A stretch of DNA of 64,000 nt from Poa pratensis. Its lineage: Eukaryota; Streptophyta; Magnoliopsida; Poales; Poaceae. The stretch is taken from contig CAMZMU010000027.1 in NCBI GenBank assembly GCA_947311845.1, positions 42,000,853 through 42,064,852 on the forward strand, given 5' to 3'. The position numbers and the translations under genes were made by a program. The notes beneath the pieces are model-generated. The model saw nothing but the letters and a program-made list of their open reading frames with translations. It had not been told where the DNA came from and searched no databases. Numbering within the stretch: position 1 is the stretch's first letter; the number at the start of each line of letters is the position of its first letter. This document shows, one piece after another, positions 10,901 to 23,568 of the stretch.

Positions 10901-13900
10901 AGCACGAGGTGCCGCGGCGTGCCGCTGCTGTTGAGATCCGGAGGAAGAGGAGGAGGCAGGGAGTGAGGAGGAGATGTGAATAGCCGTCATCCCCGTCCTC
11001 TCTTCGTCTCGCGCGGCGGCCGGCACCTAGGATTGGGCTCCACGGGTGGACTTCTCTCCCCCGCTCTGTAGAGGACAAGTGGGGGCGCTTGAAGTCGTGT
11101 GGAGGAGGTGGGAGATGGAGGCGGGTGGAAGCCTCGCCAGCGCGTCTCCATCCGCCACGGCGCTGGGGCGTCTGCACAAAAGCTCAACCTCTGCCGATGC
11201 AACGCCGGTTGCTGCGGGAGCTCCGATGGCGGCGGCGGTCGGACTAGAATGGAGCGGCGGCGGTCGGACTAAAATGGGGCGGCGGCGAGCAGGGTATGTG
11301 ACCAGAAGAGCGGCGTGACATGCTCTCAGCTTTTATTTCCCTCTCTCTCACGTATTTGGGTTTCTCCCTCTTAGCAGATGTGGCCTTGGGTGAAGATGAG
11401 GGGACAAGGACACGAGTAAGGGCGATGAGGAATGAGCAGCCTCACCGGCTCGGCTTGCTAATTCAGCATCGGCGGACTTCTTCTCCACGCCACACACGGC
11501 TGACAGGATGGGAGATGCAAGGGAGGGTGGGTCAAGCGGCAGTGGCAGCCCGGGGCTGAGGTTCGTTCAGGTTGGCCTCTCTCTTCGCATTGGTAACGCT
11601 TTGGTTTATGCTCGCTACGCTTTTGGGTGCTTGCTACTGCTTGATGTGGCCTTGGGTGCAGACGAGGGGACAAGGACGCGAGCAAGGGCGATGAGGAATG
11701 AGCAGCCTCACCGGCTCGGCCTGCTGATTCAGCACCGGTGGACTTCTTCTCCACGCCACACACGGCTGACAGGATGGGAGATGCAAGGGAAGGTGGGTCA
11801 AGCGGCAGTGGCAGCCCGGGGCTGAGGTTCGTTCAGGTTCGCCTCTCTCTTCGCATTGGTAACACTTTGGTTTATGCTCGCTGCGCTCTTGGGTGCTTGC
11901 TACTGCTTGTGCAAAAGGGTGGTGCCACTGTAAGGCGTGGTCGGAGGACCATCACCCTCCACAGTTACAATTTGTAGTTGTAGATTCGAATTCATGATTT
12001 CTAGAATAAATTTCCCTGTTAAAAAAAGTTCGTGTATGTTAGAATTGATTCTTAAGATTTTATTTCCTGAATCTTGTATCTTTTTTTGCTAGAAAACCTG
12101 GGCGTGGAAATTTATTCACGGCGAACGCCCATGGTTATTTTTCTCGCTGTATCTAGGCTTTCCACTGGCCACTGGCACCTAAACTCATATCTTCTTCCTG
12201 GTTATTTTCCTCCTTCTCTCTCCAGTGCCCTATATTCCTACAAGAACATGTGCCACTGCAGTTAGTGTATATATGTCCAGCTGATAGTTGGAATAATTAG
12301 TGTAGGTATGTCCAACTTGTTGTTCAAGGAAGTTTTTATCGGTAATTCCATAGGGAATTCACTTTCATTTGATCTGTTTGGCACCTGGCCAAACACCGTC
12401 CGCCGTAGTAAAAATTTAATTCCCGAGCTTTCTCATCTTTGTTTGTGCAGATTTTTTCTAGGCCTACAAGGTGTTCAATGAAAATACACTCAGATTGACA
12501 GGGAGGATTAATCTATGTTATTGAGGTAATTTCTTTTTCTCAAATTTATCTGCAGTCAATTATAACAAGCTTAAGTAGTTTGTTTAGCTTTTGTAAATTT
12601 CGAAGTTACAGGTCAGGTATTGAAGGAGATCAAGATGTTTCTGATTTATATTGTCACAGATTCTCATAAATTATCTCTCAGACATTCCATTTACTAAGGA
12701 GCTATGTCATCATTCCTTATGTGTCTTATCAATAGGTATGTTGCTATCTTCGTAATTTTATTTAGTTGTACCACATGTTAGCCTGACATGCAGTAGCAAT
12801 GTTAGGTAATTCTTAAAGTATAACACTCAAGTCTCAACTTCCTACTTGTGTATATCAGTTCCTACTTCTGAATGACCAATTCACAAATTATTGAAGACTA
12901 TCCTGAAGCATGCCTAAGAGAAGCGCATATGTGACTTCTCATCAAATGAGCTTATTGCTTGGAGGTCCTTCTCCTGACCTCCTTTCTTGCTGTTGTTAAT
13001 AAGAGATGCCCCGGCTGCTCCTCGCTATCATGTTGTTCTGTACAGTGTAGTTCAAGTTCTTCATTGGTGAGACAATTCAGATGCTACCTCATTGTTTTTC
13101 GTTAGTGTTTTTCCTCGGTAGTTGTTAACCAAGAAATGGCCACGGGATCAAATAACAGATTATGTATGTTCGTAGATATTTGTTAGAGCCTTGATTAGGT
13201 GTTAAATTTTCTGTTGTTATTTCCTCAGAAGAAATAAACACAATGTTTTAGTGATACAAAGCATATATTTGATAGTAGTAACTTGAGAAAAAAATCAAAT
13301 CTTGCATGTACAGAACACTATGTTTTACAAGTATATTGGTTTCATAAATTTAGTTCTTATTATCTTGCATAATTTTTTGGTTCTATACAAATTCAGAATC
13401 TATACAAAGATTGATACAAAAATATTTTGGTGACTATAGCTATGAATGTACACAAAGATTGATACAAAAATATCCAGATGAAATCATTCTATACAGATGT
13501 GCGTCTACGGTGATTATTTCTTCTTCCGATGCGTTTATCTCATTCAGTACACTAATTTTATTTTCTGGTTGGTTGCTCCAGACATGAGGAGTGCAGATCT
13601 GGGGATGTCTAGAAGAGAAAGAAGCTATGACTAAAAAAATATTAAGAACCGGCCGAACGTTTCATATAAGCCTCTTGCTTTTCATAAGAAATCATGGCAA
13701 GTATCTTTCCTGGATCCTGTTGTGGTTTACTTAGCCCCATCAGGTTGTGTAGGATTTGGGTATGATTTGATTCATGGATTTACGATATGTTTGTGCCTTA
13801 GGCCTGCATATCCAAATTGAATAGTGTTGCCTCATTGCTTTAATATGTGTGGAACTGAATCAATTAATTAAGATCTTGCTACTGTTATAGGGAAGAGCAT

Positions 13901-16900
13901 GATAAGGCTGTGAATATAGCATATCAGGAGCGGACCAAGGTAAAGAAGCCGAAGCTGGATAAGCAGGGGTATGCTCCACTAGATATATATGCCTATGCTG
14001 AAATCAAGATATTGATGCCGTATATGAAGGTTGCCTCATTTTATATGACAATTTCTTGGCTGCATGATATTTCAATGCCATTAGTTGGTTCAGAATTACA
14101 AATAACTTTCCATTTATCATAGAAGTAAAAGCTAGAGCTATACAATTAATTATAGAAGGATTATTACATTTAGCATTTGTAGGCTGTTTTCAATGTCTCA
14201 CGCTAATCCTAGAAAAAATGGCTATAAAGTTATACTCCGGTTAATCCAACCTCCATGGTAGCCATATGTAGCCGTTGGATTAGGTGGCCTACGACACCAA
14301 CGCCGTCTCTTGCATGCACCCTCTTGGTTTTTACCCTAGACCATGTCTCTGTTTCTCACAAAGAATACGTAAACGATTTTCCCAGGCCACCTTCTCCACT
14401 TCACCTTCTAAAAAGCATGTACTATTTGCCTGGTAGAGATTAAGAAAGCTATAACTTACTTTTTTCAACACTATTTTCTTTGTATGGCATGACCATCTAG
14501 CCAGGAAGGCAGATCGCGATGATCTATGTATGTGAGGTTATTTAGAAAATTTACACGATCTTCGTAGATATTTGTTAGAGCTATTGACTAAAGTCGTATT
14601 TACCATTTCAATTGATATGTTGTTCAGATTGCACTGGAAAATTGGTACGCCAAGATCATGCTGGGATCATGTGCTTCTGCAATAGCACATGTTACTATCT
14701 GCAACGGGGAAGGTATAGAACAAGATGCCCTTTCTCATATGATTTCATATCGCCTGGTGATAGTTCCCAAGAGAACATGAGAAAACTTAAGGTTGCTAAT
14801 TATCTCCAGGGCAAGGCTATTCCTCACCAGCTGATACTGATGTCCAATATGTGCTAACTGGCTGTGTGCTTACTTTAAAGACACATCAACTTCTTGATAG
14901 ACCTTGGAGTGGCATGACCAGCTTAGTTGCATCTTCTGTTGCACGACTAAGGGTAAGTAAGTTTGTTCCCAAGAGATCCAGGATCAATGAGAGTGGTACT
15001 TTTTATGGATCCAGGAGCAAGAGACCTTGTGGTGGGACTTTTTATGGAAACCTGAGTTATTCACCTATTTAGTTAGAGCAACAAGCTGATAATGATGCAA
15101 ATGTTATATATGCATCCAACTATAATTTAGGCACTTGTTTAATTTGTTGTTTGTTTAATTCACTTGTTTGTCAGATGTATGTAGCTGAGAGCTACAACAG
15201 CTGAACTGACCCACTTCACTGAAGATATTGGTTCCTGCTGCTTTCCCAAATCTCTCCTTTAAAGGGCGCTAGCCTACCTGGGCGCGACGTGCGGGGCTTT
15301 TCATCACGACATAGTGGCAGGCGACATTGAGCATGACGACGAGCGCGGTGCATCTGCCAGGATGGGTTGTCAGAGTGTTGGTCAGGACCAGTGCGCAGAT
15401 TGGGAAGAGAAACCCATGCAGAGCGACTGCAAGCTCTGCTCTGTGGTTATTTATTTTTGTTATACTGGATTTACAACTTTTTCGACCTCACATTTCTAAG
15501 TTTCTAGAGAAGTGATGGTATTACTGCTGAAGCAATGAGAGTGTTTCCAAATTTAGTTAATTTGGTAAATCTTTACCTGGAGCGATGCCTGAAGAGTGAA
15601 GATTCATGGTGGCCTTGTTCATGTGAAAGGTACCCCCTACATGGATGATGAGATACAGATATTTCCTTTTAGGTTTATAAAATATTATTTTCACTTTTGA
15701 AAAGGGTTAACAAGTCAAATCTTTTCGATTGGAACATATTTGATAGATTTTGATCACATTACCTGTTAGATGTGCGATATAAGGTATAGCTAAAGAGTTA
15801 TTCTCCCAAGCAGAAATATATTCAGTACCAGGTGGATGATCTGCTATAGAGATTCTCTGTTGGGTGTGAAAAATACTTATTTAGACTTTAATGGCCTGTG
15901 TTCACGTTGGTAGTTTGATGATTTGGAGATTTCCTCTTAGGTGTTTCCGTCGAATGTTAGAACAACCTTCCTGAACATAGTTATCATGTTTCGTGGGGAG
16001 CATGTATATATAACAAACTAAAATAGATTTCTTTCTTAATCAATTTCTCGTGTGGTGTTCATGAGGCTGCACATGGCAAATAAACACTGGGATTTTCCTT
16101 GCAATGGGAATATTTTGAATCTGCACAGTATGTGCTGCCATTATGTCAATAGTTTTTTGTGTTGTTTCTTTTCTTAGGGCCATATGCTATTTTAGCCAGA
16201 ATGTAAATATAACCAATTCACCAACAAGGTAATATCAGATCTTATGAAAATAACCTGGTGATCTGCACTGGTTCTGCTGTATACATTAGACTCCTTCTTT
16301 GGTCACTGACGCAGTTGATGTATGTCTCCACAATGACAGATAGTTTGGCCGGATATTTATGTTCAAATCACTTTTGGTATTGTATCATTAGAAAAATATT
16401 AATTTTCCATCCTGACTTAGGTGGTTATATTCATATCTGAAGACATCCTTTGTATCCTTAGGTGGTCATATTCATATCTGAAGACTGGGGGCAAGAAACA
16501 AAAGCAGTAGCTGGTTTGCTATGTCTGAAGACATCCTTTGTATATAAGGTATTACCTGATTACTTTTTGTAAACATTTTTCTGCTCTTGCATGATGCTAT
16601 GCTACAATTTATATAATTCATGTCTTGCCTTTCTTCCACAAGGCACTTTTTACTTCTGGTTTGGTCGCTTCAGTTGTATCTGTTAAATACCAGTATGTTG
16701 TAATGATTCTTTGGTCTTTTTTCGTTTCTTTGTTTTCTAGGTCCTCTTCTGTACAGCCATATCTTCATGGATGGTTCCTGTTATGGGCATAGCTCGCAGG
16801 GGCCAAGTGAAGAGCTCATGGATATCTTAGTACTGCTTTCTACCTCGACGCTCACTGGTGCTCAACGTGCCTACCTTAGCTAATTAGACGGACTCATCAC

Positions 16901-19900
16901 CTTGCTTGACACAGCTGCAGATCCATCTGGGTTCTCTGCTACGCCATGAAGCTGATGTGATATCCTTGCTGCCGATCTATATGCTGCCGCTGGATTTGCC
17001 TTCCCTGCAGCAGCATTGTAATGATGTGGTAACTGTGTAAATATCTATGCACGACCTATTTTGTGTAAGCGCGTATTGTTCTGCAAGCGTGTTTTTAGAA
17101 GTACTTCCTCTGGCTGCTAAGGAAAACTTGCAAGAACATCCTTTGTTCGGAGCCTATGCCCAGAATGTGGGCCAGACTTTATGTGTTCATTTAGAGGGTT
17201 TTTGTGCTGCAGTATGCTGTCTCAGAAACTCACTTCTGTAAACTGATTATCTGCCCACTAAGGGGTTCCTGCGAGAGCATCCTTCAGGCAGTTCCTTATA
17301 TGCATGGGAGACTTGCCCAGGAAAGTTATGCTTTTGTCGATATTGATTTCATTTACTTGATTGCGGATGTGTTATTCATCATTCATGTGATGTCTGTATA
17401 CGCCAATATGTGTGTCTTGAATATTTGCGTTAGGCTCTATCGTCACTGCTCGCCGTGATTGTTGTCGTCCCTACTGCCTGAGTTCAAATTCGATTGGAAT
17501 TTGGTGATCTTTGGTCTGGTCATACTACTCATGTTTTCTTTACTTTGGTTGCATCTATACATGTGTATATACATAAATGAGATGCATCTAAGGGTGGTGC
17601 AGAGATGACTCACATGTTGGGCTTTAGGAACATGTGAATTTAGTCTATTTGGTGGATTATGCTCCCCTGGTTATTTTTAGTTTTTCTCTCTTGATGCCTG
17701 CAACTTTAGTTTAATAAGATGGCATCGAGTAGAATGATAAAAAGCAGGTTGTCTATTTGTTATTTGGGTGGCATGCTCTTCTTTTGGATGATAATCAATA
17801 TTACTATATGTTCTTATATGCTACAGTTTAGCTACTTTGGAAGAGCAACATTTCCGTAATATATATTGCTGGAAATGTCCTGCATTTTACTGCTGTTGCA
17901 AAAAATAAATAAATGAAATGATGGCGGGACAGCTAACGCTAACAAACACTTATTTAGCATAGACTAGCCAGCCATCACCAGTATGGGCGCCCGTCGGTTA
18001 TATTACACAAGAGAAAGGTTTTTAACAAACATACACATATGGAGCTATACAAATGGAGATGGGTGGAGCAGTACTCGATTCCAAACACTCAGGGGCGACT
18101 TGGTCGGAGTTGACGCAAGAGAAGTCTAACCACTCCGAGACGCCAGGGAAAATGATGATAAAAGCATGCCAGTTCACTCCACTGATATATAGCTGCTCTG
18201 TTTTTTTTTATTTTAATGGTTCTACACTACCATGTAGTTACTTACTAATTATAATCACCTTGCCCTCAAACAAATATTCGTACTTATCATCGTATTTACA
18301 TCCGCTAAACATTCATTCCATCTATAAACCAAAACAGATAAAATCCTTCCACACAGGCAAAAACAAGGTATTGCATGTTTTTGTTGTGCCCTTTCACCAG
18401 TTTAAAATGCATTTTTAATCGATGTTTCATGCAAACAGCTTCAACATTTCCAGGTTAGTATCCATATGTAATTGTGCTTAATAAGTGCAGAGAAAATTAG
18501 TTGCTTCAGTTATTTCTTCCCATTCTACTTTCTAATCAATAAAAACATCAAAATGCAAGTTGAAAATCATGTGGCTAATAGATATATCCCTATAACTAAA
18601 AAAATGTAGATACCAACTACCACATACCTATATTCATGCTAAAAGATTATTAGTTGTCGAGATCCTACTTCACACTAAAGTTTTTGACCGAAAAAACTTG
18701 GTGATGCCATTTTGTTTGTAAGATGCAATGTGCCATATAGTAATGAAATTAACGGCAATTACTTGCCTGGAACCAGTTTTATTTAAATCAAATAATGGAT
18801 AGCGAAACAGAGATAGCTTATGGCAAAGCCTATGGCAACCATACGGCCTTGATTTCGGTTGTTGCGCAGTCCATATGTGACCGAGTTTAGTAAGTCCAAA
18901 AACCAAAACCTCCATCAAATTATAGTAAGCAAATCAAAGAAAGCATATGCAACAATGTAGTATCTGCATACGGCAGTTGCGCAGTCGCGCAACGGGTCAT
19001 CTAGTACAAGAAAAGGTGGAAACAAGGAAAAGGAGTGAAACAGAAAGAGTTCGTGCAACAAGCAATGTGCATTTGCAGCAACTTTGTAGGCTTGTAGCGG
19101 TATGACACCGACGCCATCCAGCACCGGCAAGTTATACCATACCATATTTTCCCCCGCGCATGGACATGTTTTCAGGATGGTAAAATTTATTACTCAGTAG
19201 AAAACTTAGAAACTTTGTTCGCATAAATAAGTATGGTGGGTCTAGGATTGTGGCGTATCATACCAGCGTGAACTATCTAGCTGAAGTCAGGGAACCCAAT
19301 CTAGTGCTGGTATTTCCTCCGTTTCAAAGTAAGTGTCGTTTTATATTCCATAGTACACAATGTTAGATCTCTAAAATACACAACATTTTTTCATTTTTTT
19401 TCTTCATTTTGTGTATCCCATAGTACACATAGTTTAGCATTGGGATTTTACATTCTAGTAGGATGCAGCTTTAACTACATCTGAGATATTTTCCTGATTT
19501 TTTTAACCTTGTAAATATAATTTCTGAATTTTCTAAAATATAAGTAATGCTGGATCTCAGGATCCAAAGTGACTTTGCGCAACTTGCTGCTGCTATCGAC
19601 TCTGATGATCACTTATCCTGGATTCGCCATTGGAGTGCAGCGTGTTTCTCCTTGGTTACAATACTAGACCCCTTGCATTATTTTTTGAGCAACTAGCGGG
19701 ACTGCTGTCCATTCGGCAATGCAGGACGAGAGCAAGTGTTTTCCGTGATAACAATGTAAACATCTTCCACATGGGTACGCACGCACAAACATACCTTGAA
19801 TGGAATGCGCTTTTACAAGCTGTGCACAATCCTCCAGTAGGCCCTCGCTGATTGTATCTATGGAGTCGCCTTTCCTGAGCCTCAAATAGACATGCGCCGA

Positions 19901-20682
19901 GGACACCTTGTCCACATGGAACCTGATTGTGAGACAGCATGCAGCAAAATGATTAATTAACTAACACACACTCCTAGTTAACTACCGATCCTAGAAACGA
20001 TCATGGCTTCATGCTGTAGGAGTATTTTTCTAGTTGTAGGATAAGCAGCCTGTGCCAGGGATCTGGTCGCAGCTAGGGCTCTCATATACAGCCTTTTACC
20101 GAAAGAAAAAAAAATGCTGGTAGCGCCGGCGCGGTGCAGGTATGGCTAGACGACATGGCATGCAGCATGCTTGTAGCTGTTCCGTAGCTTTGGTCGTGTC
20201 GTTACGGTTTGGTAGTTGGCGGGCGTTGAAGAGTCCCCACCAAGCCTAGTCATGGCCTCGTCAGCGTCAACCCGCGCGGTAGGAGCTTAATTCCTCAGTC
20301 GGCGAGCAATCCCTTCTATTCTATGGATCCAGTTTCTACCTCTACGATAACTTAAAAAATATTTGAAATTTTGATTACATGGCATGCATATCATGTAAAA
20401 TTATATTCTGCTCGACCCGCATGCATGCGTGCGTATACGCTCCAAACCCGTGATTCCATCCATCTATCGAAACTCGATTTTCTTACCAGAGCTAGCGTAG
20501 GAATTGAGAGAGATTGAGCTAGAGAGACCGAGAGAGAGATAGTGGGAGAGAGCGTGGGAATGCTCGTACCAGACGTCCTCCGGGAGGCCGTACTTGATGA
20601 GCTCCTCGTTCTCGTTCTTGTCGGCGCCCATGTAGATGGTGTAGTCGCCGGCGTCCGGCCGCGCCTTGTAGTAGAACACCAT
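7943..20682 (-). CDS. CCDC25: CCDC25-like NFACT-R (DUF814) protein, 6 exons, 215 aa
   Basis: Exons (transcript order) are 20570-20682, 19795-19922, 10129-10232, 8398-8485, 8204-8265 and 7943-8095. Phases join cleanly to 215 codons and a TGA stop. The N-terminus [19 protein letters not shown], then [15 protein letters not shown], then [19 protein letters not shown] match the NFACT-R domain of CCDC25. The rest (about residues 120-200) is the family's basic coiled-coil tail ([20 protein letters not shown], then [14 protein letters not shown]). Human CCDC25 is 208 aa, so length is normal. The family is related to the RNA-binding part of Rqc2/NEMF; a human member is reported to bind DNA. The plant role is not established. 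Intron 2 is 9562 bp and full of repeats. Intron 5 starts with GC rather than GT (8202-8203). No broken codon is seen. Confidence 0.95.
8621..8878. repeat. 130-bp direct tandem duplication in intron 3
   Basis: The sequence starting CTATCAAGCTACACTGGC at 8621 is repeated from 8751, nearly identical. The period is 130 bp and there are two copies. It lies inside intron 3 (8486-10128) of the CCDC25-like gene. High identity suggests a recent slippage or repair event. Confidence 0.9.
9340..9680. repeat. GC-rich degenerate repeats in intron 3
   Basis: Variants of GCTGGAGGGAAGGTGGAGGA and GGCGACGGCGCCCGCGCC recur at irregular spacing. Long open frames on both strands here follow from the repeat composition, so no gene is called. 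Confidence 0.6.
11377..11909. repeat. 266-bp tandem duplication
   Basis: The segment starting GATGTGGCCTTGGGTG at 11377 is repeated from 11643. Both copies contain GAGGAATGAGCAGCCTCACC and end with GGGTGCTTGCTACTGCTT. The copies differ at scattered bases only. It lies in intron 2 of the CCDC25-like gene. Confidence 0.9.
19311..19420 (+). mobile_element. Stowaway-type MITE, one end only
   Basis: TTTCCTCCGTTTCAAAGTAAGTGTC matches the well-known Triticeae Stowaway terminus in form. The expected inverted partner is not found downstream, so this is a truncated copy. The downstream limit is approximate. Confidence 0.55.
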
Positions 20683-23568
20683 TAACCAACAGAAACTCGG
20701 CCTCCTCTTATTTCTCTATATCTATCTTCTTTATCAAGAAGTGGACCGCCTGAAGATCAGTCACAACTCACAAAGAAGAGGCAGATAGAAACCGGGGGTG
20801 GGCCTCTTATCCTCAACGACGCATTTGCTCCCCACTCCTGCTGCCTTGCCATCTTTTGATTAATATAAACCGGTTAATTAGCCAATTGGGGGGGGGGGGG
20901 GGGGGGGGGGTAACCAACTATCTTTTCTTTTCTTGGTCATGAATCTATCTCTGACCTGTGCTGTGGCAGTGGCAGAGGGGGATATACTCCTCCTACCGGA
21001 ACTCTCCGCTTCAAAAAATAACAATTTCTCTTATAATAATCTCTCTTACTGGTGGAGTTGTAAAAGCGCCGTATCTTTTGCGAAAAGGACGTTTGTTTCG
21101 ATCGACTGATTCCGGCTGAACCAAAGCTCCTTTGTTCGTTCGCTCTGGGTGAGCGCCGCCGTGGGGTTCTGCCATGCAAACGACCAGGATCTAGTGGAGG
21201 GAGTGGGCAACGAAACAGGGGGGAACATGGCCCACCGGAAAGATCTAGCACTCGTTGGATTCAGCCGAAAGGTTTTATCATGGTGAAAAGTGAAAAGCGG
21301 AGAATCGGACCTCCAACCGAGGCAGCAGATAACAGGCCAAGCAAAGAAGGGACGGGGTAGGGACGAACGGATCGGCTGGACGCCGCGCCACGGAACGGAT
21401 CGGCTATCCAATCCAGCGTGACCCTTCCGTCTTCGGATACCATACCACCTAGGCAAGGGAGGGGATTTGCTTTATCCACCTGCATTATTCTTTTGTTTCT
21501 TTCATTCATTACAGGAGAAGACGTCCTCTCAAAAGCAACGGGACTTCAAAGAACAAATTGATAGGAGTTCATTTTTCGTCAATCGTCTCTTACAAAATGT
21601 ACAAGTTCAATATGACATTGGGGCATTTAGACAACACAGGCGACCTCATCCTTCGTGCCCAGTGGTTGGCGGTGAGGCATACCCTTCTTTTTTGCCGGTG
21701 AGATGGATGACATCAATATCCTTGTCACTTGTTTCCACGGCCCTGCTCTAGCAGCACTCTAGGTCACGGTCAATGTCCAAGGTGAAAGCTCTGCCCCGCG
21801 GGGCCAATGCTGACCACATTGACGTATGGGGTCACCATTTCCTCCCTAGGGCGCAGCCTTGGGGCTAGTGTGGTGCGTTGTGTTGTACGGTCTTTGGCCG
21901 CCTTATGAACTGTCCAACTCTTTTCGACTTAGTCAATCGAAGGCATTGCCTAAGTTAGGTAATAGTTCCTGTCGGGGCGGAATCCTTGGTCTGGTTCGCT
22001 GATTGAGGCGTTGACAATGCCACGCAATATTTATCTTCTTGAAGTCATCAATCATCTTGGAAGATGACTGCCAAAGGAGTGCCGAATGTGACGCTTCATG
22101 ATGTGTTGCTAGTGTTGTTCCTGTCGAGAGCGTGAGCCTTCAGGGTATAATGTCATGGTGAATGCAAGCTAGTCATCGCCTTCCCAAGTCCGGTTAGATC
22201 ATGCCATGGAGCAATGCTCGTGCTATGATGGAGTCTTCTTTTGACTGTGGCGCGGTTTCGATGCTCTATGCCTCGTTTTATTATCATTCATGGTAAGATT
22301 CTACACAAGGCGGGTCTTTGTTGTCGGCTTGTCGTAGCCTGTTCTTGCAAACACACTGGCATGGTTTAAGGTGTGTGGAGTGGAGTTGTAGTCTTTTATA
22401 GTGTTGTACCAGATGTTTTGGCCTTTTTTCTATGAAAATGATACTTCTTTTTGGGCGTATTCCTGAAAAAATATTGTGTCGAGAAATGAAGAGAAAGAGC
22501 CCTTAATAACTACTAACATCGTTTCACAATAGAAGTTATACTTGTTGACCAATTTTGATCTACATACGTTAATTCAGTGTACAATATTCAATTACTAGTT
22601 GAAAAATGATAATAAAAATGTTGTTCAAATATGAATTCGCTAGTAAAAGAATTATATAGCATATTCCATGTATTTGAGTAGTTGATTGTGAGAGTATTGA
22701 TTTAAACAGTAAAAATATGTACTGTACTAAAATAAAAATATGTACTATATTTTGAAACATATGGGTAACTTCTTTGAAAGAACGAAATATAAGTTAACAT
22801 GGCATGCTCGACACAAATTCTCCATTGCTATTTCATCAGCACAAGTTGAAGCCGAGTGATTTTCTGGGGCTTCAATGCTTGAAGCCTTGAACCTAAGAAT
22901 TTTCAAATATCAAATACAATTGTGTTTAAGTGGAACAGAAAAGGAGGAACAAAGATGAAGAACGCATACATCACCAATTCATTAACTAGGATCAAAAGAT
23001 CGCCAATAACGAGATCAAGTGAAAGGAAAAGACAGACAAAAGGAAGATCAGAAAAGGGGACCAAAAGGTTGTCCATTATGGGTTTTGGTTCCTTGGCTGG
23101 CGTTTCTGATCCTGTACAATCAGTGAGAATGATAGTGATGTGTCTCAGGCCCGTGCGATAAGTTGGAACAATGACAGTGAGATATATTGGAGGGTACGCC
23201 TTAGGCATCAAAATATCATTCGTAGAATCATAGGATAAAACCCAAATTGCACATGTAGACAACAAAGATAAGGGATAGCAACCGAGGCAACCACGTATTT
23301 CAAAACCTACCCTTATCCATCTCTTGCAGATACTCCAGACAGACAGACAAAGATACTGTAACCCGGACAATATCATTCATTCATCGTATTCACATGAGAA
23401 TGAGCTGCACAGCATGCAAGATGGAAATTCATTAACAGATGTACCAGTCCCTGATTTCATACAGAAGGGGTGATTGCTGAGATCACTAATGCAATATAGA
23501 TTCATGACATTATACGGGCACGAAAGGCTGCATATTAAATGGTTGTTATGGAGATGGTGCGTCATGGC
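20683..23568. other. Intergenic region between the CCDC25-like and Rab7 genes
   Basis: This holds the putative promoter and 5' UTR of the CCDC25-like gene (20683 to about 21300, minus strand). It contains a 23-base poly-G tract at 20888-20910. From about 21750 to 22470 the sequence is repeat-like and ends in an AT-rich tail resembling a retroelement 3' end, without diagnostic motifs. 22480-22900 is AT-rich. Nothing with coding structure is seen up to the Rab7 3' end. Confidence 0.5.
20888..20910. repeat. Poly-G tract, 23 bases
   Basis: This is an uninterrupted run of G about 200 bases upstream of the CCDC25-like start codon. Such runs are length-unstable and error-prone in assembly. Confidence 0.95.

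Larger units (their letters stand above)
10233..19794. other. Giant intron 2 of the CCDC25-like gene
   Basis: This 9.6-kb intron lies between exons whose phases join exactly. From about 10550 to 11300 it is CG-rich and looks like a promoter/5' UTR of a plus-strand unit, followed by the 266-bp duplication and then AT-rich sequence to about 19300. Short plus-strand open stretches (13890-14030, 14612-14860) show no recognisable domain. I infer a large unidentified insertion or a nested non-coding transcription unit. A local duplication of CTGAAGACATCCTTTGTAT occurs at 16437 and 16525. No transposon ends were identified for the whole block. Confidence 0.5.

Noticed and set aside
18053..18418. 121-aa plus-strand ORF in intron 2
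   Set aside because: It is AT-rich low-complexity sequence without homology or splice context.
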